A DNA stretch of 25,332 bases from Clostridiales bacterium (lineage in GTDB: Bacteria > Bacillota > Clostridia > Oscillospirales > Oscillospiraceae). Within the stretch, counting starts at the first letter, position 1, and each line of letters begins with the position of its first letter. The position numbers were made by a program, and so were the translations under genes. Location: assembly GCA_019415645.1 (NCBI GenBank), contig DXYV01000040.1, positions 1-25,332 of the forward strand, in the 5' to 3' direction. Below the pieces are notes generated by a model that was not told the origin of the DNA, did no database searches, and saw only the letters and a program-made list of their open reading frames with translations. This document shows positions 6,384-12,659 of this stretch, in pieces.

Positions 6384-6771
6384 AAGCAGCCTGGCGCGTT
6401 TTTTGCTGGTGGGTGTGGGGAATACCCTGCTCTCCGCCGTGCTCATGTTTCTGCTGGAGGGCCTGGGCTACTGGCCCTCTACCGCCATCGCCTATGTGGC
6501 CGGCGCGGTCCTGAGCTTTTTCCTCAACCGCTCCTTTACCTTCCATTCCCGGGAGACGACCTGGAGGGCCGCGGTCAAGTTCGCCCTGAACGTGGCGGTG
6601 TGCTATGTGGCGGCCTATGCCCTGGCGCAGCCGATCGCCGCCTGGGTGCTGGGCCGCACGGCTATCTCCGGCGTGTGGCAGGAGCGGCTGACCAAGGTGG
6701 GCGGCATGGGGCTGTACACCATCTTGAACTACTGCGGCCAGCGGTTTTTTGCCTTCCGGGCGGGAAGATGA
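6367..6771 (+). CDS. GtrA-family membrane protein (probable lipid-linked sugar flippase)
   Basis: A 134-residue protein with four hydrophobic segments (about 10-32, 36-57, 73-94 and 108-128). It has the family-typical N terminus FLLVGVGNTLLSAVLMFLL and motif SFFLNRSFTFHS. GtrA proteins work with GtrB enzymes and are thought to flip the polyprenyl-phosphate sugar across the membrane. GGAGG at 6356-6360 is 6 bases from the ATG at 6367, so this start is preferred over the in-frame ATG at 6361, which directly abuts the site. It overlaps the 3' end of the glycosyltransferase gene and completes a three-gene unit with the XRE regulator. Confidence 0.88.
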   Translation: MKKLFESSLARFLLVGVGNTLLSAVLMFLLEGLGYWPSTAIAYVAGAVLSFFLNRSFTFHSRETTWRAAVKFALNVAVCYVAAYALAQPIAAWVLGRTAISGVWQERLTKVGGMGLYTILNYCGQRFFAFRAGR

Positions 6772-6810
6772 AAAAACCATTAAAGGTTTGTTAAATCAGA
6801 GCGAAGCCCC

Positions 6811-6839
6811 TTGCGTTCCAAGACAAAAACGGGTATGAT
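6811..6839 (+). promoter_or_regulatory. sigma-A promoter and hairpin leader of the coiled-coil protein gene
   Basis: TTGCGT (6811-6816), 17 bases, TATGAT (6834-6839). The leader of about 60 bases contains a 6-base hairpin, CGGGGC/GCCCCG (6866-6871 with 6878-6883), before the AAGGAGG ribosome site at 6893-6899. Confidence 0.6.
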
Positions 6840-6908
6840 GGCAGTAGTCAGAGAGGAAAACCCACCGGGGCGAAGATGCCCCGCAGCATGATAAGGAGGC
6901 TATGAATC

Positions 6909-7352
6909 ATGGGATTTGAAGACATTTTGGGAAAAGTTTCGGAATTGGCTCAGACCGGCGTGGCCAAGGCCAAGGAACTCACCGATGTGGGCGTGGCCAA
7001 GACCAAGGAGCTGGCGGAGATCAGCAAGCTGAAGGTGGAGAACGCCACCGAGCAGGAGGCCATCAAGAAGGCCTATCTGGAGATCGGCAAGCTCTACTTT
7101 GCCGAGCGGGGCATGGCGCCCGAGGCGCCCTACACCGCCCTGTGCGAGAAGATCGCCGCCTCTAAGGCGAAGATCGAGTACAATCAGGAGCGCATCGCCG
7201 ACATCAAGGCGGCCAGCGGCGTGAAGGATGAAGAGGTGCCTTTCGTAGAGACGGAGGTCCCCGCTGAAGAGCCCGCTGACGGCGCGGCTGCGCCCGAGGA
7301 ACCCGCCGCCGAGGAGCCCAAGCAGGACGAACCCCACACGCCCGCGGAATAA
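6909..7352 (+). CDS. cytoplasmic coiled-coil protein of unknown function with acidic tail
   Basis: A 147-residue soluble protein. Residues 1-45 contain near-repeats (GVAKAKELTDVG / GVAKTKELAEIS). Residues 45-110 form a helical heptad region including EAIKKAYLEIGKLYFAERGM, and the tail from about 115 is Pro/Glu/Ala-rich and probably disordered. The central part resembles a Clostridia family that usually ends in a zinc ribbon (recalled family knowledge); here the ribbon is absent and the acidic tail takes its place. AAGGAGG with 9-base spacing supports the ATG at 6909. It is monocistronic, with its own promoter and terminator. Function unknown. Confidence 0.75.
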   Translation: MGFEDILGKVSELAQTGVAKAKELTDVGVAKTKELAEISKLKVENATEQEAIKKAYLEIGKLYFAERGMAPEAPYTALCEKIAASKAKIEYNQERIADIKAASGVKDEEVPFVETEVPAEEPADGAAAPEEPAAEEPKQDEPHTPAE

Positions 7353-7363
7353 GCCCCAAACGA

Positions 7364-7398
7364 TCAGGGCCCGGTATCATTACGATACCGGGCCCTGA
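7364..7398. terminator. hairpin at the convergent junction
   Basis: A perfect 15-base stem, TCAGGGCCCGGTATC (7364-7378) with 7384-7398 and a 5-base loop, lies between the coiled-coil gene (+) and the patatin gene (-). There is no long U tract (CTTGTTTACT follows), but stem strength and position support termination in both directions. Confidence 0.7.
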
Positions 7399-7403
7399 CT
7401 TGT

Positions 7404-8261
7404 TTACTCGGCTAAAAAGGCCTTGACTTCCTCGATGCGCAGTTCGCCCTGGTGGTGTCCATCCTCCCACATGGTCTTGATCTTGGTGATGTCCCGCTCC
7501 ATCCGGGAGAAGCCCTCGGTGACCAGCGGGGCGAAGACCAGCGCCTTGCCCTGGCGCTCCAGCTCGAACAGCTCCGCGCGATCCGCGTTGTAGACCTCCG
7601 CCCGCTTGTGCATGGTCTGGCAGAAGTGGGGGTACTGTTTCCCGTAGCGCTTGTCGATGAGCTTTTCCAGCTTTTCCGGCCGGCGGACGTAGCTGCGCTC
7701 GTGGGTGAGACAGACCACCACCTTGTCGCAGCCCTGGGCAAAGGCCCGGCGGAAGGGGATGGCGTCGGCCGCGCCGCCGTCCATGACCGGCTTGCCGTCG
7801 ATGTGATAGATGGGGAAGAGCAGCGGCAGGGCACAGGTGGCCTGCAAAAGCGTAAAGCTGTTGTCATAGTCCCGGGGCACCGGGAAATATTCGGCCTTGC
7901 CGGTGTCCAGATTGGTGACCACCGCCTCGATCTGGCCGGGATAGGCGGCGAAGGTGTCGTAGTCGAAGGGGACCAGCTGATTGGGAATGACGTTGTAGGC
8001 GAAGTCCAGCCCCCAGTAGCAGCGGTTTTTGGGGTTGAGCAGGTTGCCCAGACCCATGTAACGCTTGTCATTGGCGTAGCGGACCAGAATCTCCAGATTG
8101 CGGCGGGGCTGCTTGGAGACGTAGCTGACGCCATAGGCGATGCCCGCCGACACGCCGATGACGTAATCGAACATAATGTCGTGCTCCAGGAAGGCGTCCC
8201 ATACGCCCGTGGAGAAGATCGTGCGGAAGGCGCCGCCTTCCAGCACAAGACCGGTTTTCAT
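7404..8261 (-). CDS. patatin-like phospholipase (first of two)
   Basis: A 285-residue cytoplasmic lipid acyl hydrolase of the bacterial patatin/RssA-like group. It has the oxyanion-hole motif EGGAFR (8-13), the nucleophile elbow GVSAG (Ser38) and the dyad aspartate in MDGGAAD (Asp161), followed by a lid/C-terminal domain with GCDKVVVCLTHERSY. All catalytic elements are intact. The start is set at the ATG 8259-8261, which has AAGGAG 9 bases upstream; the longer reading frame begins with a TTG inside that ribosome site. It is transcribed alone, with a structured 5' leader described separately. Natural substrate unknown; phospholipids or lysophospholipids are expected. A paralog with the same Ser38/Asp161 spacing lies at 24114-24950. 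Confidence 0.88.
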   Translation of the reverse strand: MKTGLVLEGGAFRTIFSTGVWDAFLEHDIMFDYVIGVSAGIAYGVSYVSKQPRRNLEILVRYANDKRYMGLGNLLNPKNRCYWGLDFAYNVIPNQLVPFDYDTFAAYPGQIEAVVTNLDTGKAEYFPVPRDYDNSFTLLQATCALPLLFPIYHIDGKPVMDGGAADAIPFRRAFAQGCDKVVVCLTHERSYVRRPEKLEKLIDKRYGKQYPHFCQTMHKRAEVYNADRAELFELERQGKALVFAPLVTEGFSRMERDITKIKTMWEDGHHQGELRIEEVKAFLAE

Positions 8262-8280
8262 CGAAACAGGCTCCTTTCCC

Positions 8281-8397
8281 AAAAACGCCGCGCATGGCCG
8301 GCGCCATGCGCAAATTGCGCGGCAATGCCGCGCGAATAAACCGCACTGCGGTTTATTCCGCAGACACTATTATAATCTATTTTTATCAAAATGAAAA
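8281..8397 (-). promoter_or_regulatory. promoter and structured 5' leader of the patatin gene (copy 1 of a shared module)
   Basis: Minus strand order: TTTTCA (8392-8397), 17 bases, TATAAT (8369-8374), 10 bases, then hairpin GAATAAACCG/CGGTTTATTC (8334-8343 with 8349-8358), which would start a few bases into the RNA. Three further palindromes follow, overlapping at GCGC: 8317-8333, 8308-8320 and 8290-8311 (9-base stem, 4-base loop). Five T follow 4 bases after the last stem, so it looks like an intrinsic terminator, and its neighbour hairpins cannot form at the same time. This has the layout of an attenuator. No known riboswitch was recognised. Confidence 0.6.
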
Positions 8398-8408
8398 GAA
8401 CTTTCGTG

Positions 8409-8437
8409 TTGCAAAAGTGGTCGGGATGCCGTATAGT
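8409..8437 (+). promoter_or_regulatory. sigma-A promoter of deoC
   Basis: TTGCAA (8409-8414), 17 bases, TATAGT (8432-8437), about 60 bases before the deoC start, divergent from the patatin promoter. The ribosome site GAGGTGA is at 8486-8492. Confidence 0.65.
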
Positions 8438-8496
8438 AGAGTGGAATCATGGCTGGCACAGGCGCTGGCCCATCTATATATTTTTGAGGTGAAGAC

Positions 8497-9162
8497 ATGG
8501 AATTGAAGGAAATTCTGAGCCGGGTGGACCACACCCTGCTGACCCAGACCGCGACTTGGGCGGAGATCAAGACCATCTGTGACGACGCGATCCACTACCA
8601 CACCGCGTCGGTGTGCATTCCGGCCTCTTATGTGAAGGCCGCGTCGGAGTATATGGGCGACCAGATGAAGGTATGCACGGTCATCGGCTTCCCCAACGGC
8701 TACTCTACCACCGCCGTCAAGGTGTTCGAGACGGAGGACGCCATCCGCAACGGCGCGGATGAGATCGACATGGTGGTCAATCTGGGCTGGGTCAAGGACC
8801 AGCGCTGGGACGACGTGCTTCAGGAGATCAAGTCCATCAAGGCCTCCTGCGAGGGGCGGATTCTCAAGGTCATTGTGGAGACCTGCCTGCTGACGGAGGA
8901 GGAGAAGATCAAGCTGTGCGAGATCGTCTCGGCCTCGGGTGCGGACTATATCAAGACCTCCACCGGCTTCTCCACCGGCGGAGCCACCCGGGAGGATGTG
9001 ACCCTGTTCCGGGAGCATGTGGCGCCGGACGTGAAAATCAAGGCCGCCGGCGGCATTGCCTCCCTCCAGGACGCGGAGGACTTTATCCGCCTGGGCGCGG
9101 AGCGTCTGGGTACCAGCCGGATCATCAAGCTGGTGAAGGGCCAGGAGGCGCAGGGGTACTGA
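8497..9162 (+). CDS. deoC: deoxyribose-phosphate aldolase
   Basis: A 221-residue class I aldolase that cleaves 2-deoxyribose 5-phosphate to glyceraldehyde 3-phosphate and acetaldehyde, the last step of deoxynucleoside breakdown. The Schiff-base lysine is in DYIKTSTGF (Lys153), the proton-relay lysine in KIKAAGGI (Lys182), and the conserved aspartate in DEIDMVVNLG (Asp91). The length is normal. The gene lies directly upstream of a nucleoside importer, which suits use of imported deoxynucleosides as a carbon source. Its last 68 bases are duplicated 224 bases further on (see the repeat entry), but the gene itself is intact. Confidence 0.95.
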   Translation: MELKEILSRVDHTLLTQTATWAEIKTICDDAIHYHTASVCIPASYVKAASEYMGDQMKVCTVIGFPNGYSTTAVKVFETEDAIRNGADEIDMVVNLGWVKDQRWDDVLQEIKSIKASCEGRILKVIVETCLLTEEEKIKLCEIVSASGADYIKTSTGFSTGGATREDVTLFREHVAPDVKIKAAGGIASLQDAEDFIRLGAERLGTSRIIKLVKGQEAQGY

Positions 9163-9386
9163 GTTGTTCCTACCGCGCCCAGGGGGACCCGCCGCAGGCG
9201 GGCGCGCCGAAGGCGCGTACAAGCGTTTTGCGCAGCAAAACCTTGGCGCGGACGAATTCAGTTCGGACGCGCAGAATTTCAAAAAGGGGACCCCGCAGGA
9301 TGGAACATCCTGTGGGGCGCGCGGAGCGTCTGGGCACCAGCCGGATCATCAAGTTGGTGAAGGGCCAGGAGGCGCAGGGGTACTGA
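9095..9386 (+). repeat. 68-base direct repeat of the deoC 3' end flanking a hairpin array
   Basis: 9095-9162, the end of deoC including its TGA, recurs at 9319-9386 with only two substitutions (ggTacc/ggCacc and aagC/aagT). The second copy has no start codon or ribosome site of its own and is a non-functional fragment. The 156 bases between the copies contain five consecutive hairpins. Both copies end at the same TGA, which resembles the footprint of an element that inserted in a gene's 3' end and regenerated it. An alternative is a local tandem duplication. Confidence 0.85.
9188..9317. repeat. array of five consecutive hairpins between the deoC-end repeats
   Basis: Hairpin 1 is 9188-9193/9197-9202 (CCCGCC, GCA loop). 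Hairpin 2 is 9203-9208/9212-9217 (CGCGCC, GAA loop). Hairpin 3 is 9225-9231/9235-9241 (GTTTTGC, GCA loop). Hairpin 4 is 9246-9250/9268-9272 with inner stem 9253-9256/9262-9265 and tandem GA/GA mismatches between them. Hairpin 5 is 9291-9302/9306-9317 (12 bases, one G-U, GAA loop). The dense run of independent stems with short loops suggests a structured RNA or REP-like element. No open reading frame with coding character is present. Confidence 0.65.
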
Positions 9387-9436
9387 GCCGTCCCCGCCGG
9401 ACAGGCTTCTGCCTGAACCGTGAATGTGGTAGTTTT

Positions 9437-9467
9437 GATCCCCGGAGCGGACAAAGCTCCGGGGATC
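9437..9467 (+). terminator. probable deoC terminator
   Basis: A 12-base perfect stem, GATCCCCGGAGC (9437-9448) with 9456-9467, followed by GTGCTGTTTC. The U tract is weak, but position and stem suggest it ends the deoC transcript. Confidence 0.6.
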
Positions 9468-9530
9468 GTGCTGTTTCAGGCGCGGGAAAAAAGTGCGTAA
9501 AATTTTTGACAAAAACTTCGCGGTTTGGGG

Positions 9531-9559
9531 TTGCCCTTTTGGAAAACAGGCGTTATAAT
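9531..9559 (+). promoter_or_regulatory. sigma-A promoter of the nucleoside-importer lipoprotein gene
   Basis: TTGCCC (9531-9536), 17 bases, perfect TATAAT (9554-9559). The predicted leader is about 140 bases long. Confidence 0.7.
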
Positions 9560-9633
9560 GGGGGCGTAAGCTCAGAGAAGGACAGTACAGCCGCATGGTT
9601 TCCGTAGGGTCTCATCTGGGCCATTCTTATGGA

Positions 9634-9673
9634 CAAGGGCATGCCCTTGCGGACGTTCGCTGCGCGAACGTCC
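9634..9673 (+). promoter_or_regulatory. two palindromes in the importer 5' leader
   Basis: A perfect 16-base palindrome CAAGGGCATGCCCTTG (9634-9649) is followed by hairpin GGACGTTCG/CGAACGTCC (9651-9659 with 9665-9673; CTGCG apex). They lie 15-30 bases before the ribosome site. Purine riboswitches are common before such importers, but the conserved purine-aptamer core was not found here. Function unknown. Confidence 0.45.
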
Positions 9674-9705
9674 AAGCGTCAAACGAAGAAAGGATGAACG
9701 CGAAG

Positions 9706-10926
9706 ATGAAGAAGTTTCTTGCACTGAGCCTGGCTCTGGTCATGGCCCTGGGCCTGGCGGCCTGCGGCAACGGCGGCAGCCAGACCTCCACCCCGCCCGC
9801 CGAGAACAGCACTCCCACCGAGAGCGCGCCGGCCGATACCACCCCCGCTGAGACCACCAGCGACGTCAAGGTGGCGATGATCACCGACTACGGCGACATC
9901 ACCGACCAGTCCTTCAACCAGACGACTTACGAGGCCTGCCAGGCCTACTGTGAGCCCGCCGGCATCCCCTTTGAGTACTACAAGCCCGCCGGCGACTCCA
10001 CTCCGGAGCGCGTGGCTATGGTGGACGCCGCTGTGGCTGACGGCTACAACGTCATCGTGATGCCCGGCTACGCCTTTGCTGAGACCATCAAGGAAACTGC
10101 TGAGCTGTACCCCGAGGTGACCTTCATCGCTCTGGACGTGGGCGAGACTGACCTGAATCCTCTGGACGAGAATGGCAATCCTCCCGCCGATCCCTACGTG
10201 GTTCCCTCCAACGTCTACTGCGCCGTGTATCAGGAAGAGCTGTGCGGCTACATGGCCGGCTACGCGGCCGTGAAGATGGGCTACACCCACCTGGGCTTCC
10301 TGGGCGGTATGGCCGTGCCCGCCGTGCAGCGTTACGGCTACGGCTATGTGCAGGGCGCCGACGCCGCTGCGGCTGAGCTGGGTGTGGACGTGACCCTGGA
10401 GTATGCCTACGGCAACCAGTTCTTCGGCGACGCCGACATCACCGCTGCCATGGACAACTGGTATCAGTCCCTGGGCGTGGAAGTGGTCTTTGCCTGCGGC
10501 GGCGGCATCTACACCTCCGCGGCGGAAGCGGCTGCCAAGGTCGAGAACGGCAAGGTCATCGGCGTGGACGTGGATCAGGCCGGTATCATTGACGCCTACG
10601 GCGAGGGCATGTGCATCACCTCCGCCATGAAGGGCCTGGCCAACACCACCCAGCACCTGCTGGACGAGGTGGTCAACGGCAACTTCGCCAACTACGGCGG
10701 CCAGATCGAGACCCTGGGCCTGGTTTCCGGCGATGATCCCACCGCCAACTATGTCCAGCTGCCCATGGAGACCACTCAGTGGTCTGACACCTTCACCCAG
10801 GACGATTACAGCGCTCTGGTGAAGGGTATGTTCGACGGCACCATCACCGTCTCCAACGACGTGTCCGTGGAGCCCGAGACGCTGGCCACTACCATTACGG
10901 TCAACAACTACGGCAACATTAAGTAA
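9706..10926 (+). CDS. BMP/PnrA-family nucleoside-binding lipoprotein
   Basis: A 406-residue extracytoplasmic solute-binding lipoprotein that feeds nucleosides to the downstream ABC importer. The signal peptide MKKFLALSLALVMALGLAAC ends in a lipobox with Cys20. A Ser/Thr/Pro-rich linker follows to about residue 55, then the BMP domain begins with VKVAMITDYGDITDQSFNQT, a hallmark of the PnrA/NupN group. Later family segments are HLGFLGGMAVPAV and VFACGGGIYTSAAEAAAKV. The start at 9706 gives a standard signal peptide with AAAGGA upstream; the ATG 12 bases earlier overlaps the ribosome site and is less likely. A terminator-like hairpin follows, probably allowing excess binding protein over transporter. 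Confidence 0.9.
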   Translation: MKKFLALSLALVMALGLAACGNGGSQTSTPPAENSTPTESAPADTTPAETTSDVKVAMITDYGDITDQSFNQTTYEACQAYCEPAGIPFEYYKPAGDSTPERVAMVDAAVADGYNVIVMPGYAFAETIKETAELYPEVTFIALDVGETDLNPLDENGNPPADPYVVPSNVYCAVYQEELCGYMAGYAAVKMGYTHLGFLGGMAVPAVQRYGYGYVQGADAAAAELGVDVTLEYAYGNQFFGDADITAAMDNWYQSLGVEVVFACGGGIYTSAAEAAAKVENGKVIGVDVDQAGIIDAYGEGMCITSAMKGLANTTQHLLDEVVNGNFANYGGQIETLGLVSGDDPTANYVQLPMETTQWSDTFTQDDYSALVKGMFDGTITVSNDVSVEPETLATTITVNNYGNIK

Positions 10927-10948
10927 GCTTCCAACAACAGGAAAACCG

Positions 10949-10984
10949 GGCGGGAAAGCAGAGGCTTTCCCGCCTGATTTTTAT
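10949..10984 (+). terminator. terminator or attenuator after the binding-protein gene
   Basis: A 10-base stem, GGCGGGAAAG (10949-10958) with 10965-10974, followed by TGATTTTTATT. It lies between the highly expressed binding-protein gene and the ABC genes, which have their own promoter. Confidence 0.75.
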
Positions 10985-11042
10985 TCCCGTCCGGCGCGGA
11001 AAAAATAATTGGCAGTTTTGCGGGAAACTTCGCAATTTTGTT

Positions 11043-11071
11043 TTGAAATATTGTCCATTGTATAGTACAAT
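11043..11071 (+). promoter_or_regulatory. sigma-A promoter of the ABC importer genes
   Basis: TTGAAA (11043-11048), 17 bases, TACAAT (11066-11071), about 50 bases before the ATPase start. It allows expression of the ATPase and permeases separately from the lipoprotein. Confidence 0.65.
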
Positions 11072-11123
11072 GGGAATTGGAAAGTAGCCCGCGCAAAGAT
11101 CATAGAAGGGGAGGTCGTTAAGC

Positions 11124-12656
11124 TTGGATCAGCCATATGCAATCGAGATGCTTAACATCACCAAACGGTTTCCCGGAATCGTTGCCAACGACAACATTAC
11201 CTTGCAGCTGAAAAAGGGCGAGATTCATGCCCTGCTGGGGGAAAACGGCGCCGGAAAATCCACGCTGATGAGCGTGCTGTTCGGCCTGTATCAGCCCGAG
11301 GAGGGGACGATCAAGAAGAACGGCCAGGTGGTAGAGATCAAGGACCCCAACGATGCCAATGCCCTGGGCATCGGCATGGTCCACCAGCACTTCAAGCTGG
11401 TAGAAGTGTTCTCCGTCCTGGATAACATCATTATGGGCGTGGAGCCCACCCGCGGCCCCTTCCTCCAGAAGGACGAGGCGCGCCAGAAGGTGATGGCCCT
11501 CAGCGAGAAATACGGCCTGAAGGTGGACCCGGACGCCCTGGTGGAGGACATCACCGTGGGTATGCAGCAGCGCACGGAGATTCTCAAGATGCTCTACCGG
11601 GAAAATGAGATTCTGATTTTTGACGAGCCCACCGCCGTCCTGACCCCCCAGGAGATCGACGAACTGATGGAGATCATGCGGGGGCTGAAGGCGGAGGGAA
11701 AGTCGATCCTCTTTATCACCCACAAGCTCAACGAAATCATGGCCGTGGCCGACCGCTGCACGGTGCTGCGGAAGGGCAAGGGAATCGGCACCGTAAATGT
11801 GGCGGACACCACTAAGGAGGAGCTCTCCCGCATGATGGTGGGCCGTTCGGTGGATTTTGTCGTCCACAAGGAGCCGGCCAAGCCGGGCGACGTGGTCCTG
11901 GATGTGAAGGACCTGACGGTGGCCTCCAAGGTCCACAAGAACAACGCGGTGAAAAATGTGTCCTTCCAGGTCCGGGCGGGCGAGATTCTGTGCATCGCCG
12001 GCATCGATGGAAACGGCCAGAGCGAGCTGGTCTACGGTCTGACCGGAATCGAGCCCCTGGCGGGCGGCACGATTTCCCTCAAGGGCCAGGACATCACCCA
12101 TGCCTCCATCCGCAAGCGCTCGGTCTCGGGCATGAGCCACATCCCGGAGGACCGGCACAAGTACGGACTGGTGCTGGACTACACCCTGGAGGATAATATG
12201 GTGCTCCAGCGGTATTTCGAGCCCCAGTTTGTTAGCAAGGCGGGCTTTTTGAAGCGCAAGGCCATCCGGGACTATGCCAACCGCCTGATCGAACAGTACG
12301 ACGTGCGCTCCGGACAGGGACCGGTCACCATCGCACGCAGCATGTCCGGCGGCAACCAGCAGAAGGCCATCGTGGCCCGCGAGATCGACCGGGACCCGGA
12401 GCTGCTCATCGCCGTCCAGCCCACCCGCGGCCTGGATGTGGGCGCCATCGAATACATCCACAGCCAGATCGTGGCCCAGCGGGACGAGGGCAAAGCGGTC
12501 CTGCTGGTGAGTCTGGAGCTGGACGAGGTCATGAGCCTGAGCGACCGCATCCTGGTCATGTACGAGGGTGAGATCGTGGGCGAGCTGGACCCCAAGGCCA
12601 CGACCGTGGAAGAACTGGGCCTGTATATGGCGGGCGCCAAGAGGGAGGGGAAGTAA
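11124..12656 (+). CDS. nucleoside ABC importer ATP-binding protein (two ABC domains)
   Basis: A 510-residue ATPase with two fused nucleotide-binding domains, as in Bacillus NupO and sugar/nucleoside CUT2-type importers. Domain 1 has Walker A GENGAGKST (39-47), TVGMQQRTEIL in the signature position and Walker B ILIFDEPTAVLTPQE. Domain 2 has the family's degenerate Walker A (GIDGNGQSEL), signature MSGGNQQKAI and QPTRGLDVGAIE. The start is a TTG at 11124, chosen because GGGGAGG lies 9 bases upstream and MDQPYAIEMLNITKRF matches the family N terminus; the next ATG (11148) has no ribosome site. It energises the two permeases downstream, 3 bases away. Confidence 0.92.
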   Translation: MDQPYAIEMLNITKRFPGIVANDNITLQLKKGEIHALLGENGAGKSTLMSVLFGLYQPEEGTIKKNGQVVEIKDPNDANALGIGMVHQHFKLVEVFSVLDNIIMGVEPTRGPFLQKDEARQKVMALSEKYGLKVDPDALVEDITVGMQQRTEILKMLYRENEILIFDEPTAVLTPQEIDELMEIMRGLKAEGKSILFITHKLNEIMAVADRCTVLRKGKGIGTVNVADTTKEELSRMMVGRSVDFVVHKEPAKPGDVVLDVKDLTVASKVHKNNAVKNVSFQVRAGEILCIAGIDGNGQSELVYGLTGIEPLAGGTISLKGQDITHASIRKRSVSGMSHIPEDRHKYGLVLDYTLEDNMVLQRYFEPQFVSKAGFLKRKAIRDYANRLIEQYDVRSGQGPVTIARSMSGGNQQKAIVAREIDRDPELLIAVQPTRGLDVGAIEYIHSQIVAQRDEGKAVLLVSLELDEVMSLSDRILVMYEGEIVGELDPKATTVEELGLYMAGAKREGK

Positions 12657-12659
12657 GCT

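Noticed and set aside
9188..9317. A CRISPR array
   Set aside because: The hairpins differ in sequence and there are no regularly spaced identical repeats or cas genes.
8916..9386. A 156-codon frame running through deoC into the duplicated 3' end
   Set aside because: It is out of frame with deoC until the duplicated fragment; translation of the hairpin region is meaningless. The fragment is a repeat, not a gene.
9560..9705. A purine (guanine/adenine) or ykkC-type riboswitch before the BMP lipoprotein
   Set aside because: The conserved aptamer core sequences could not be found; only generic palindromes are present.
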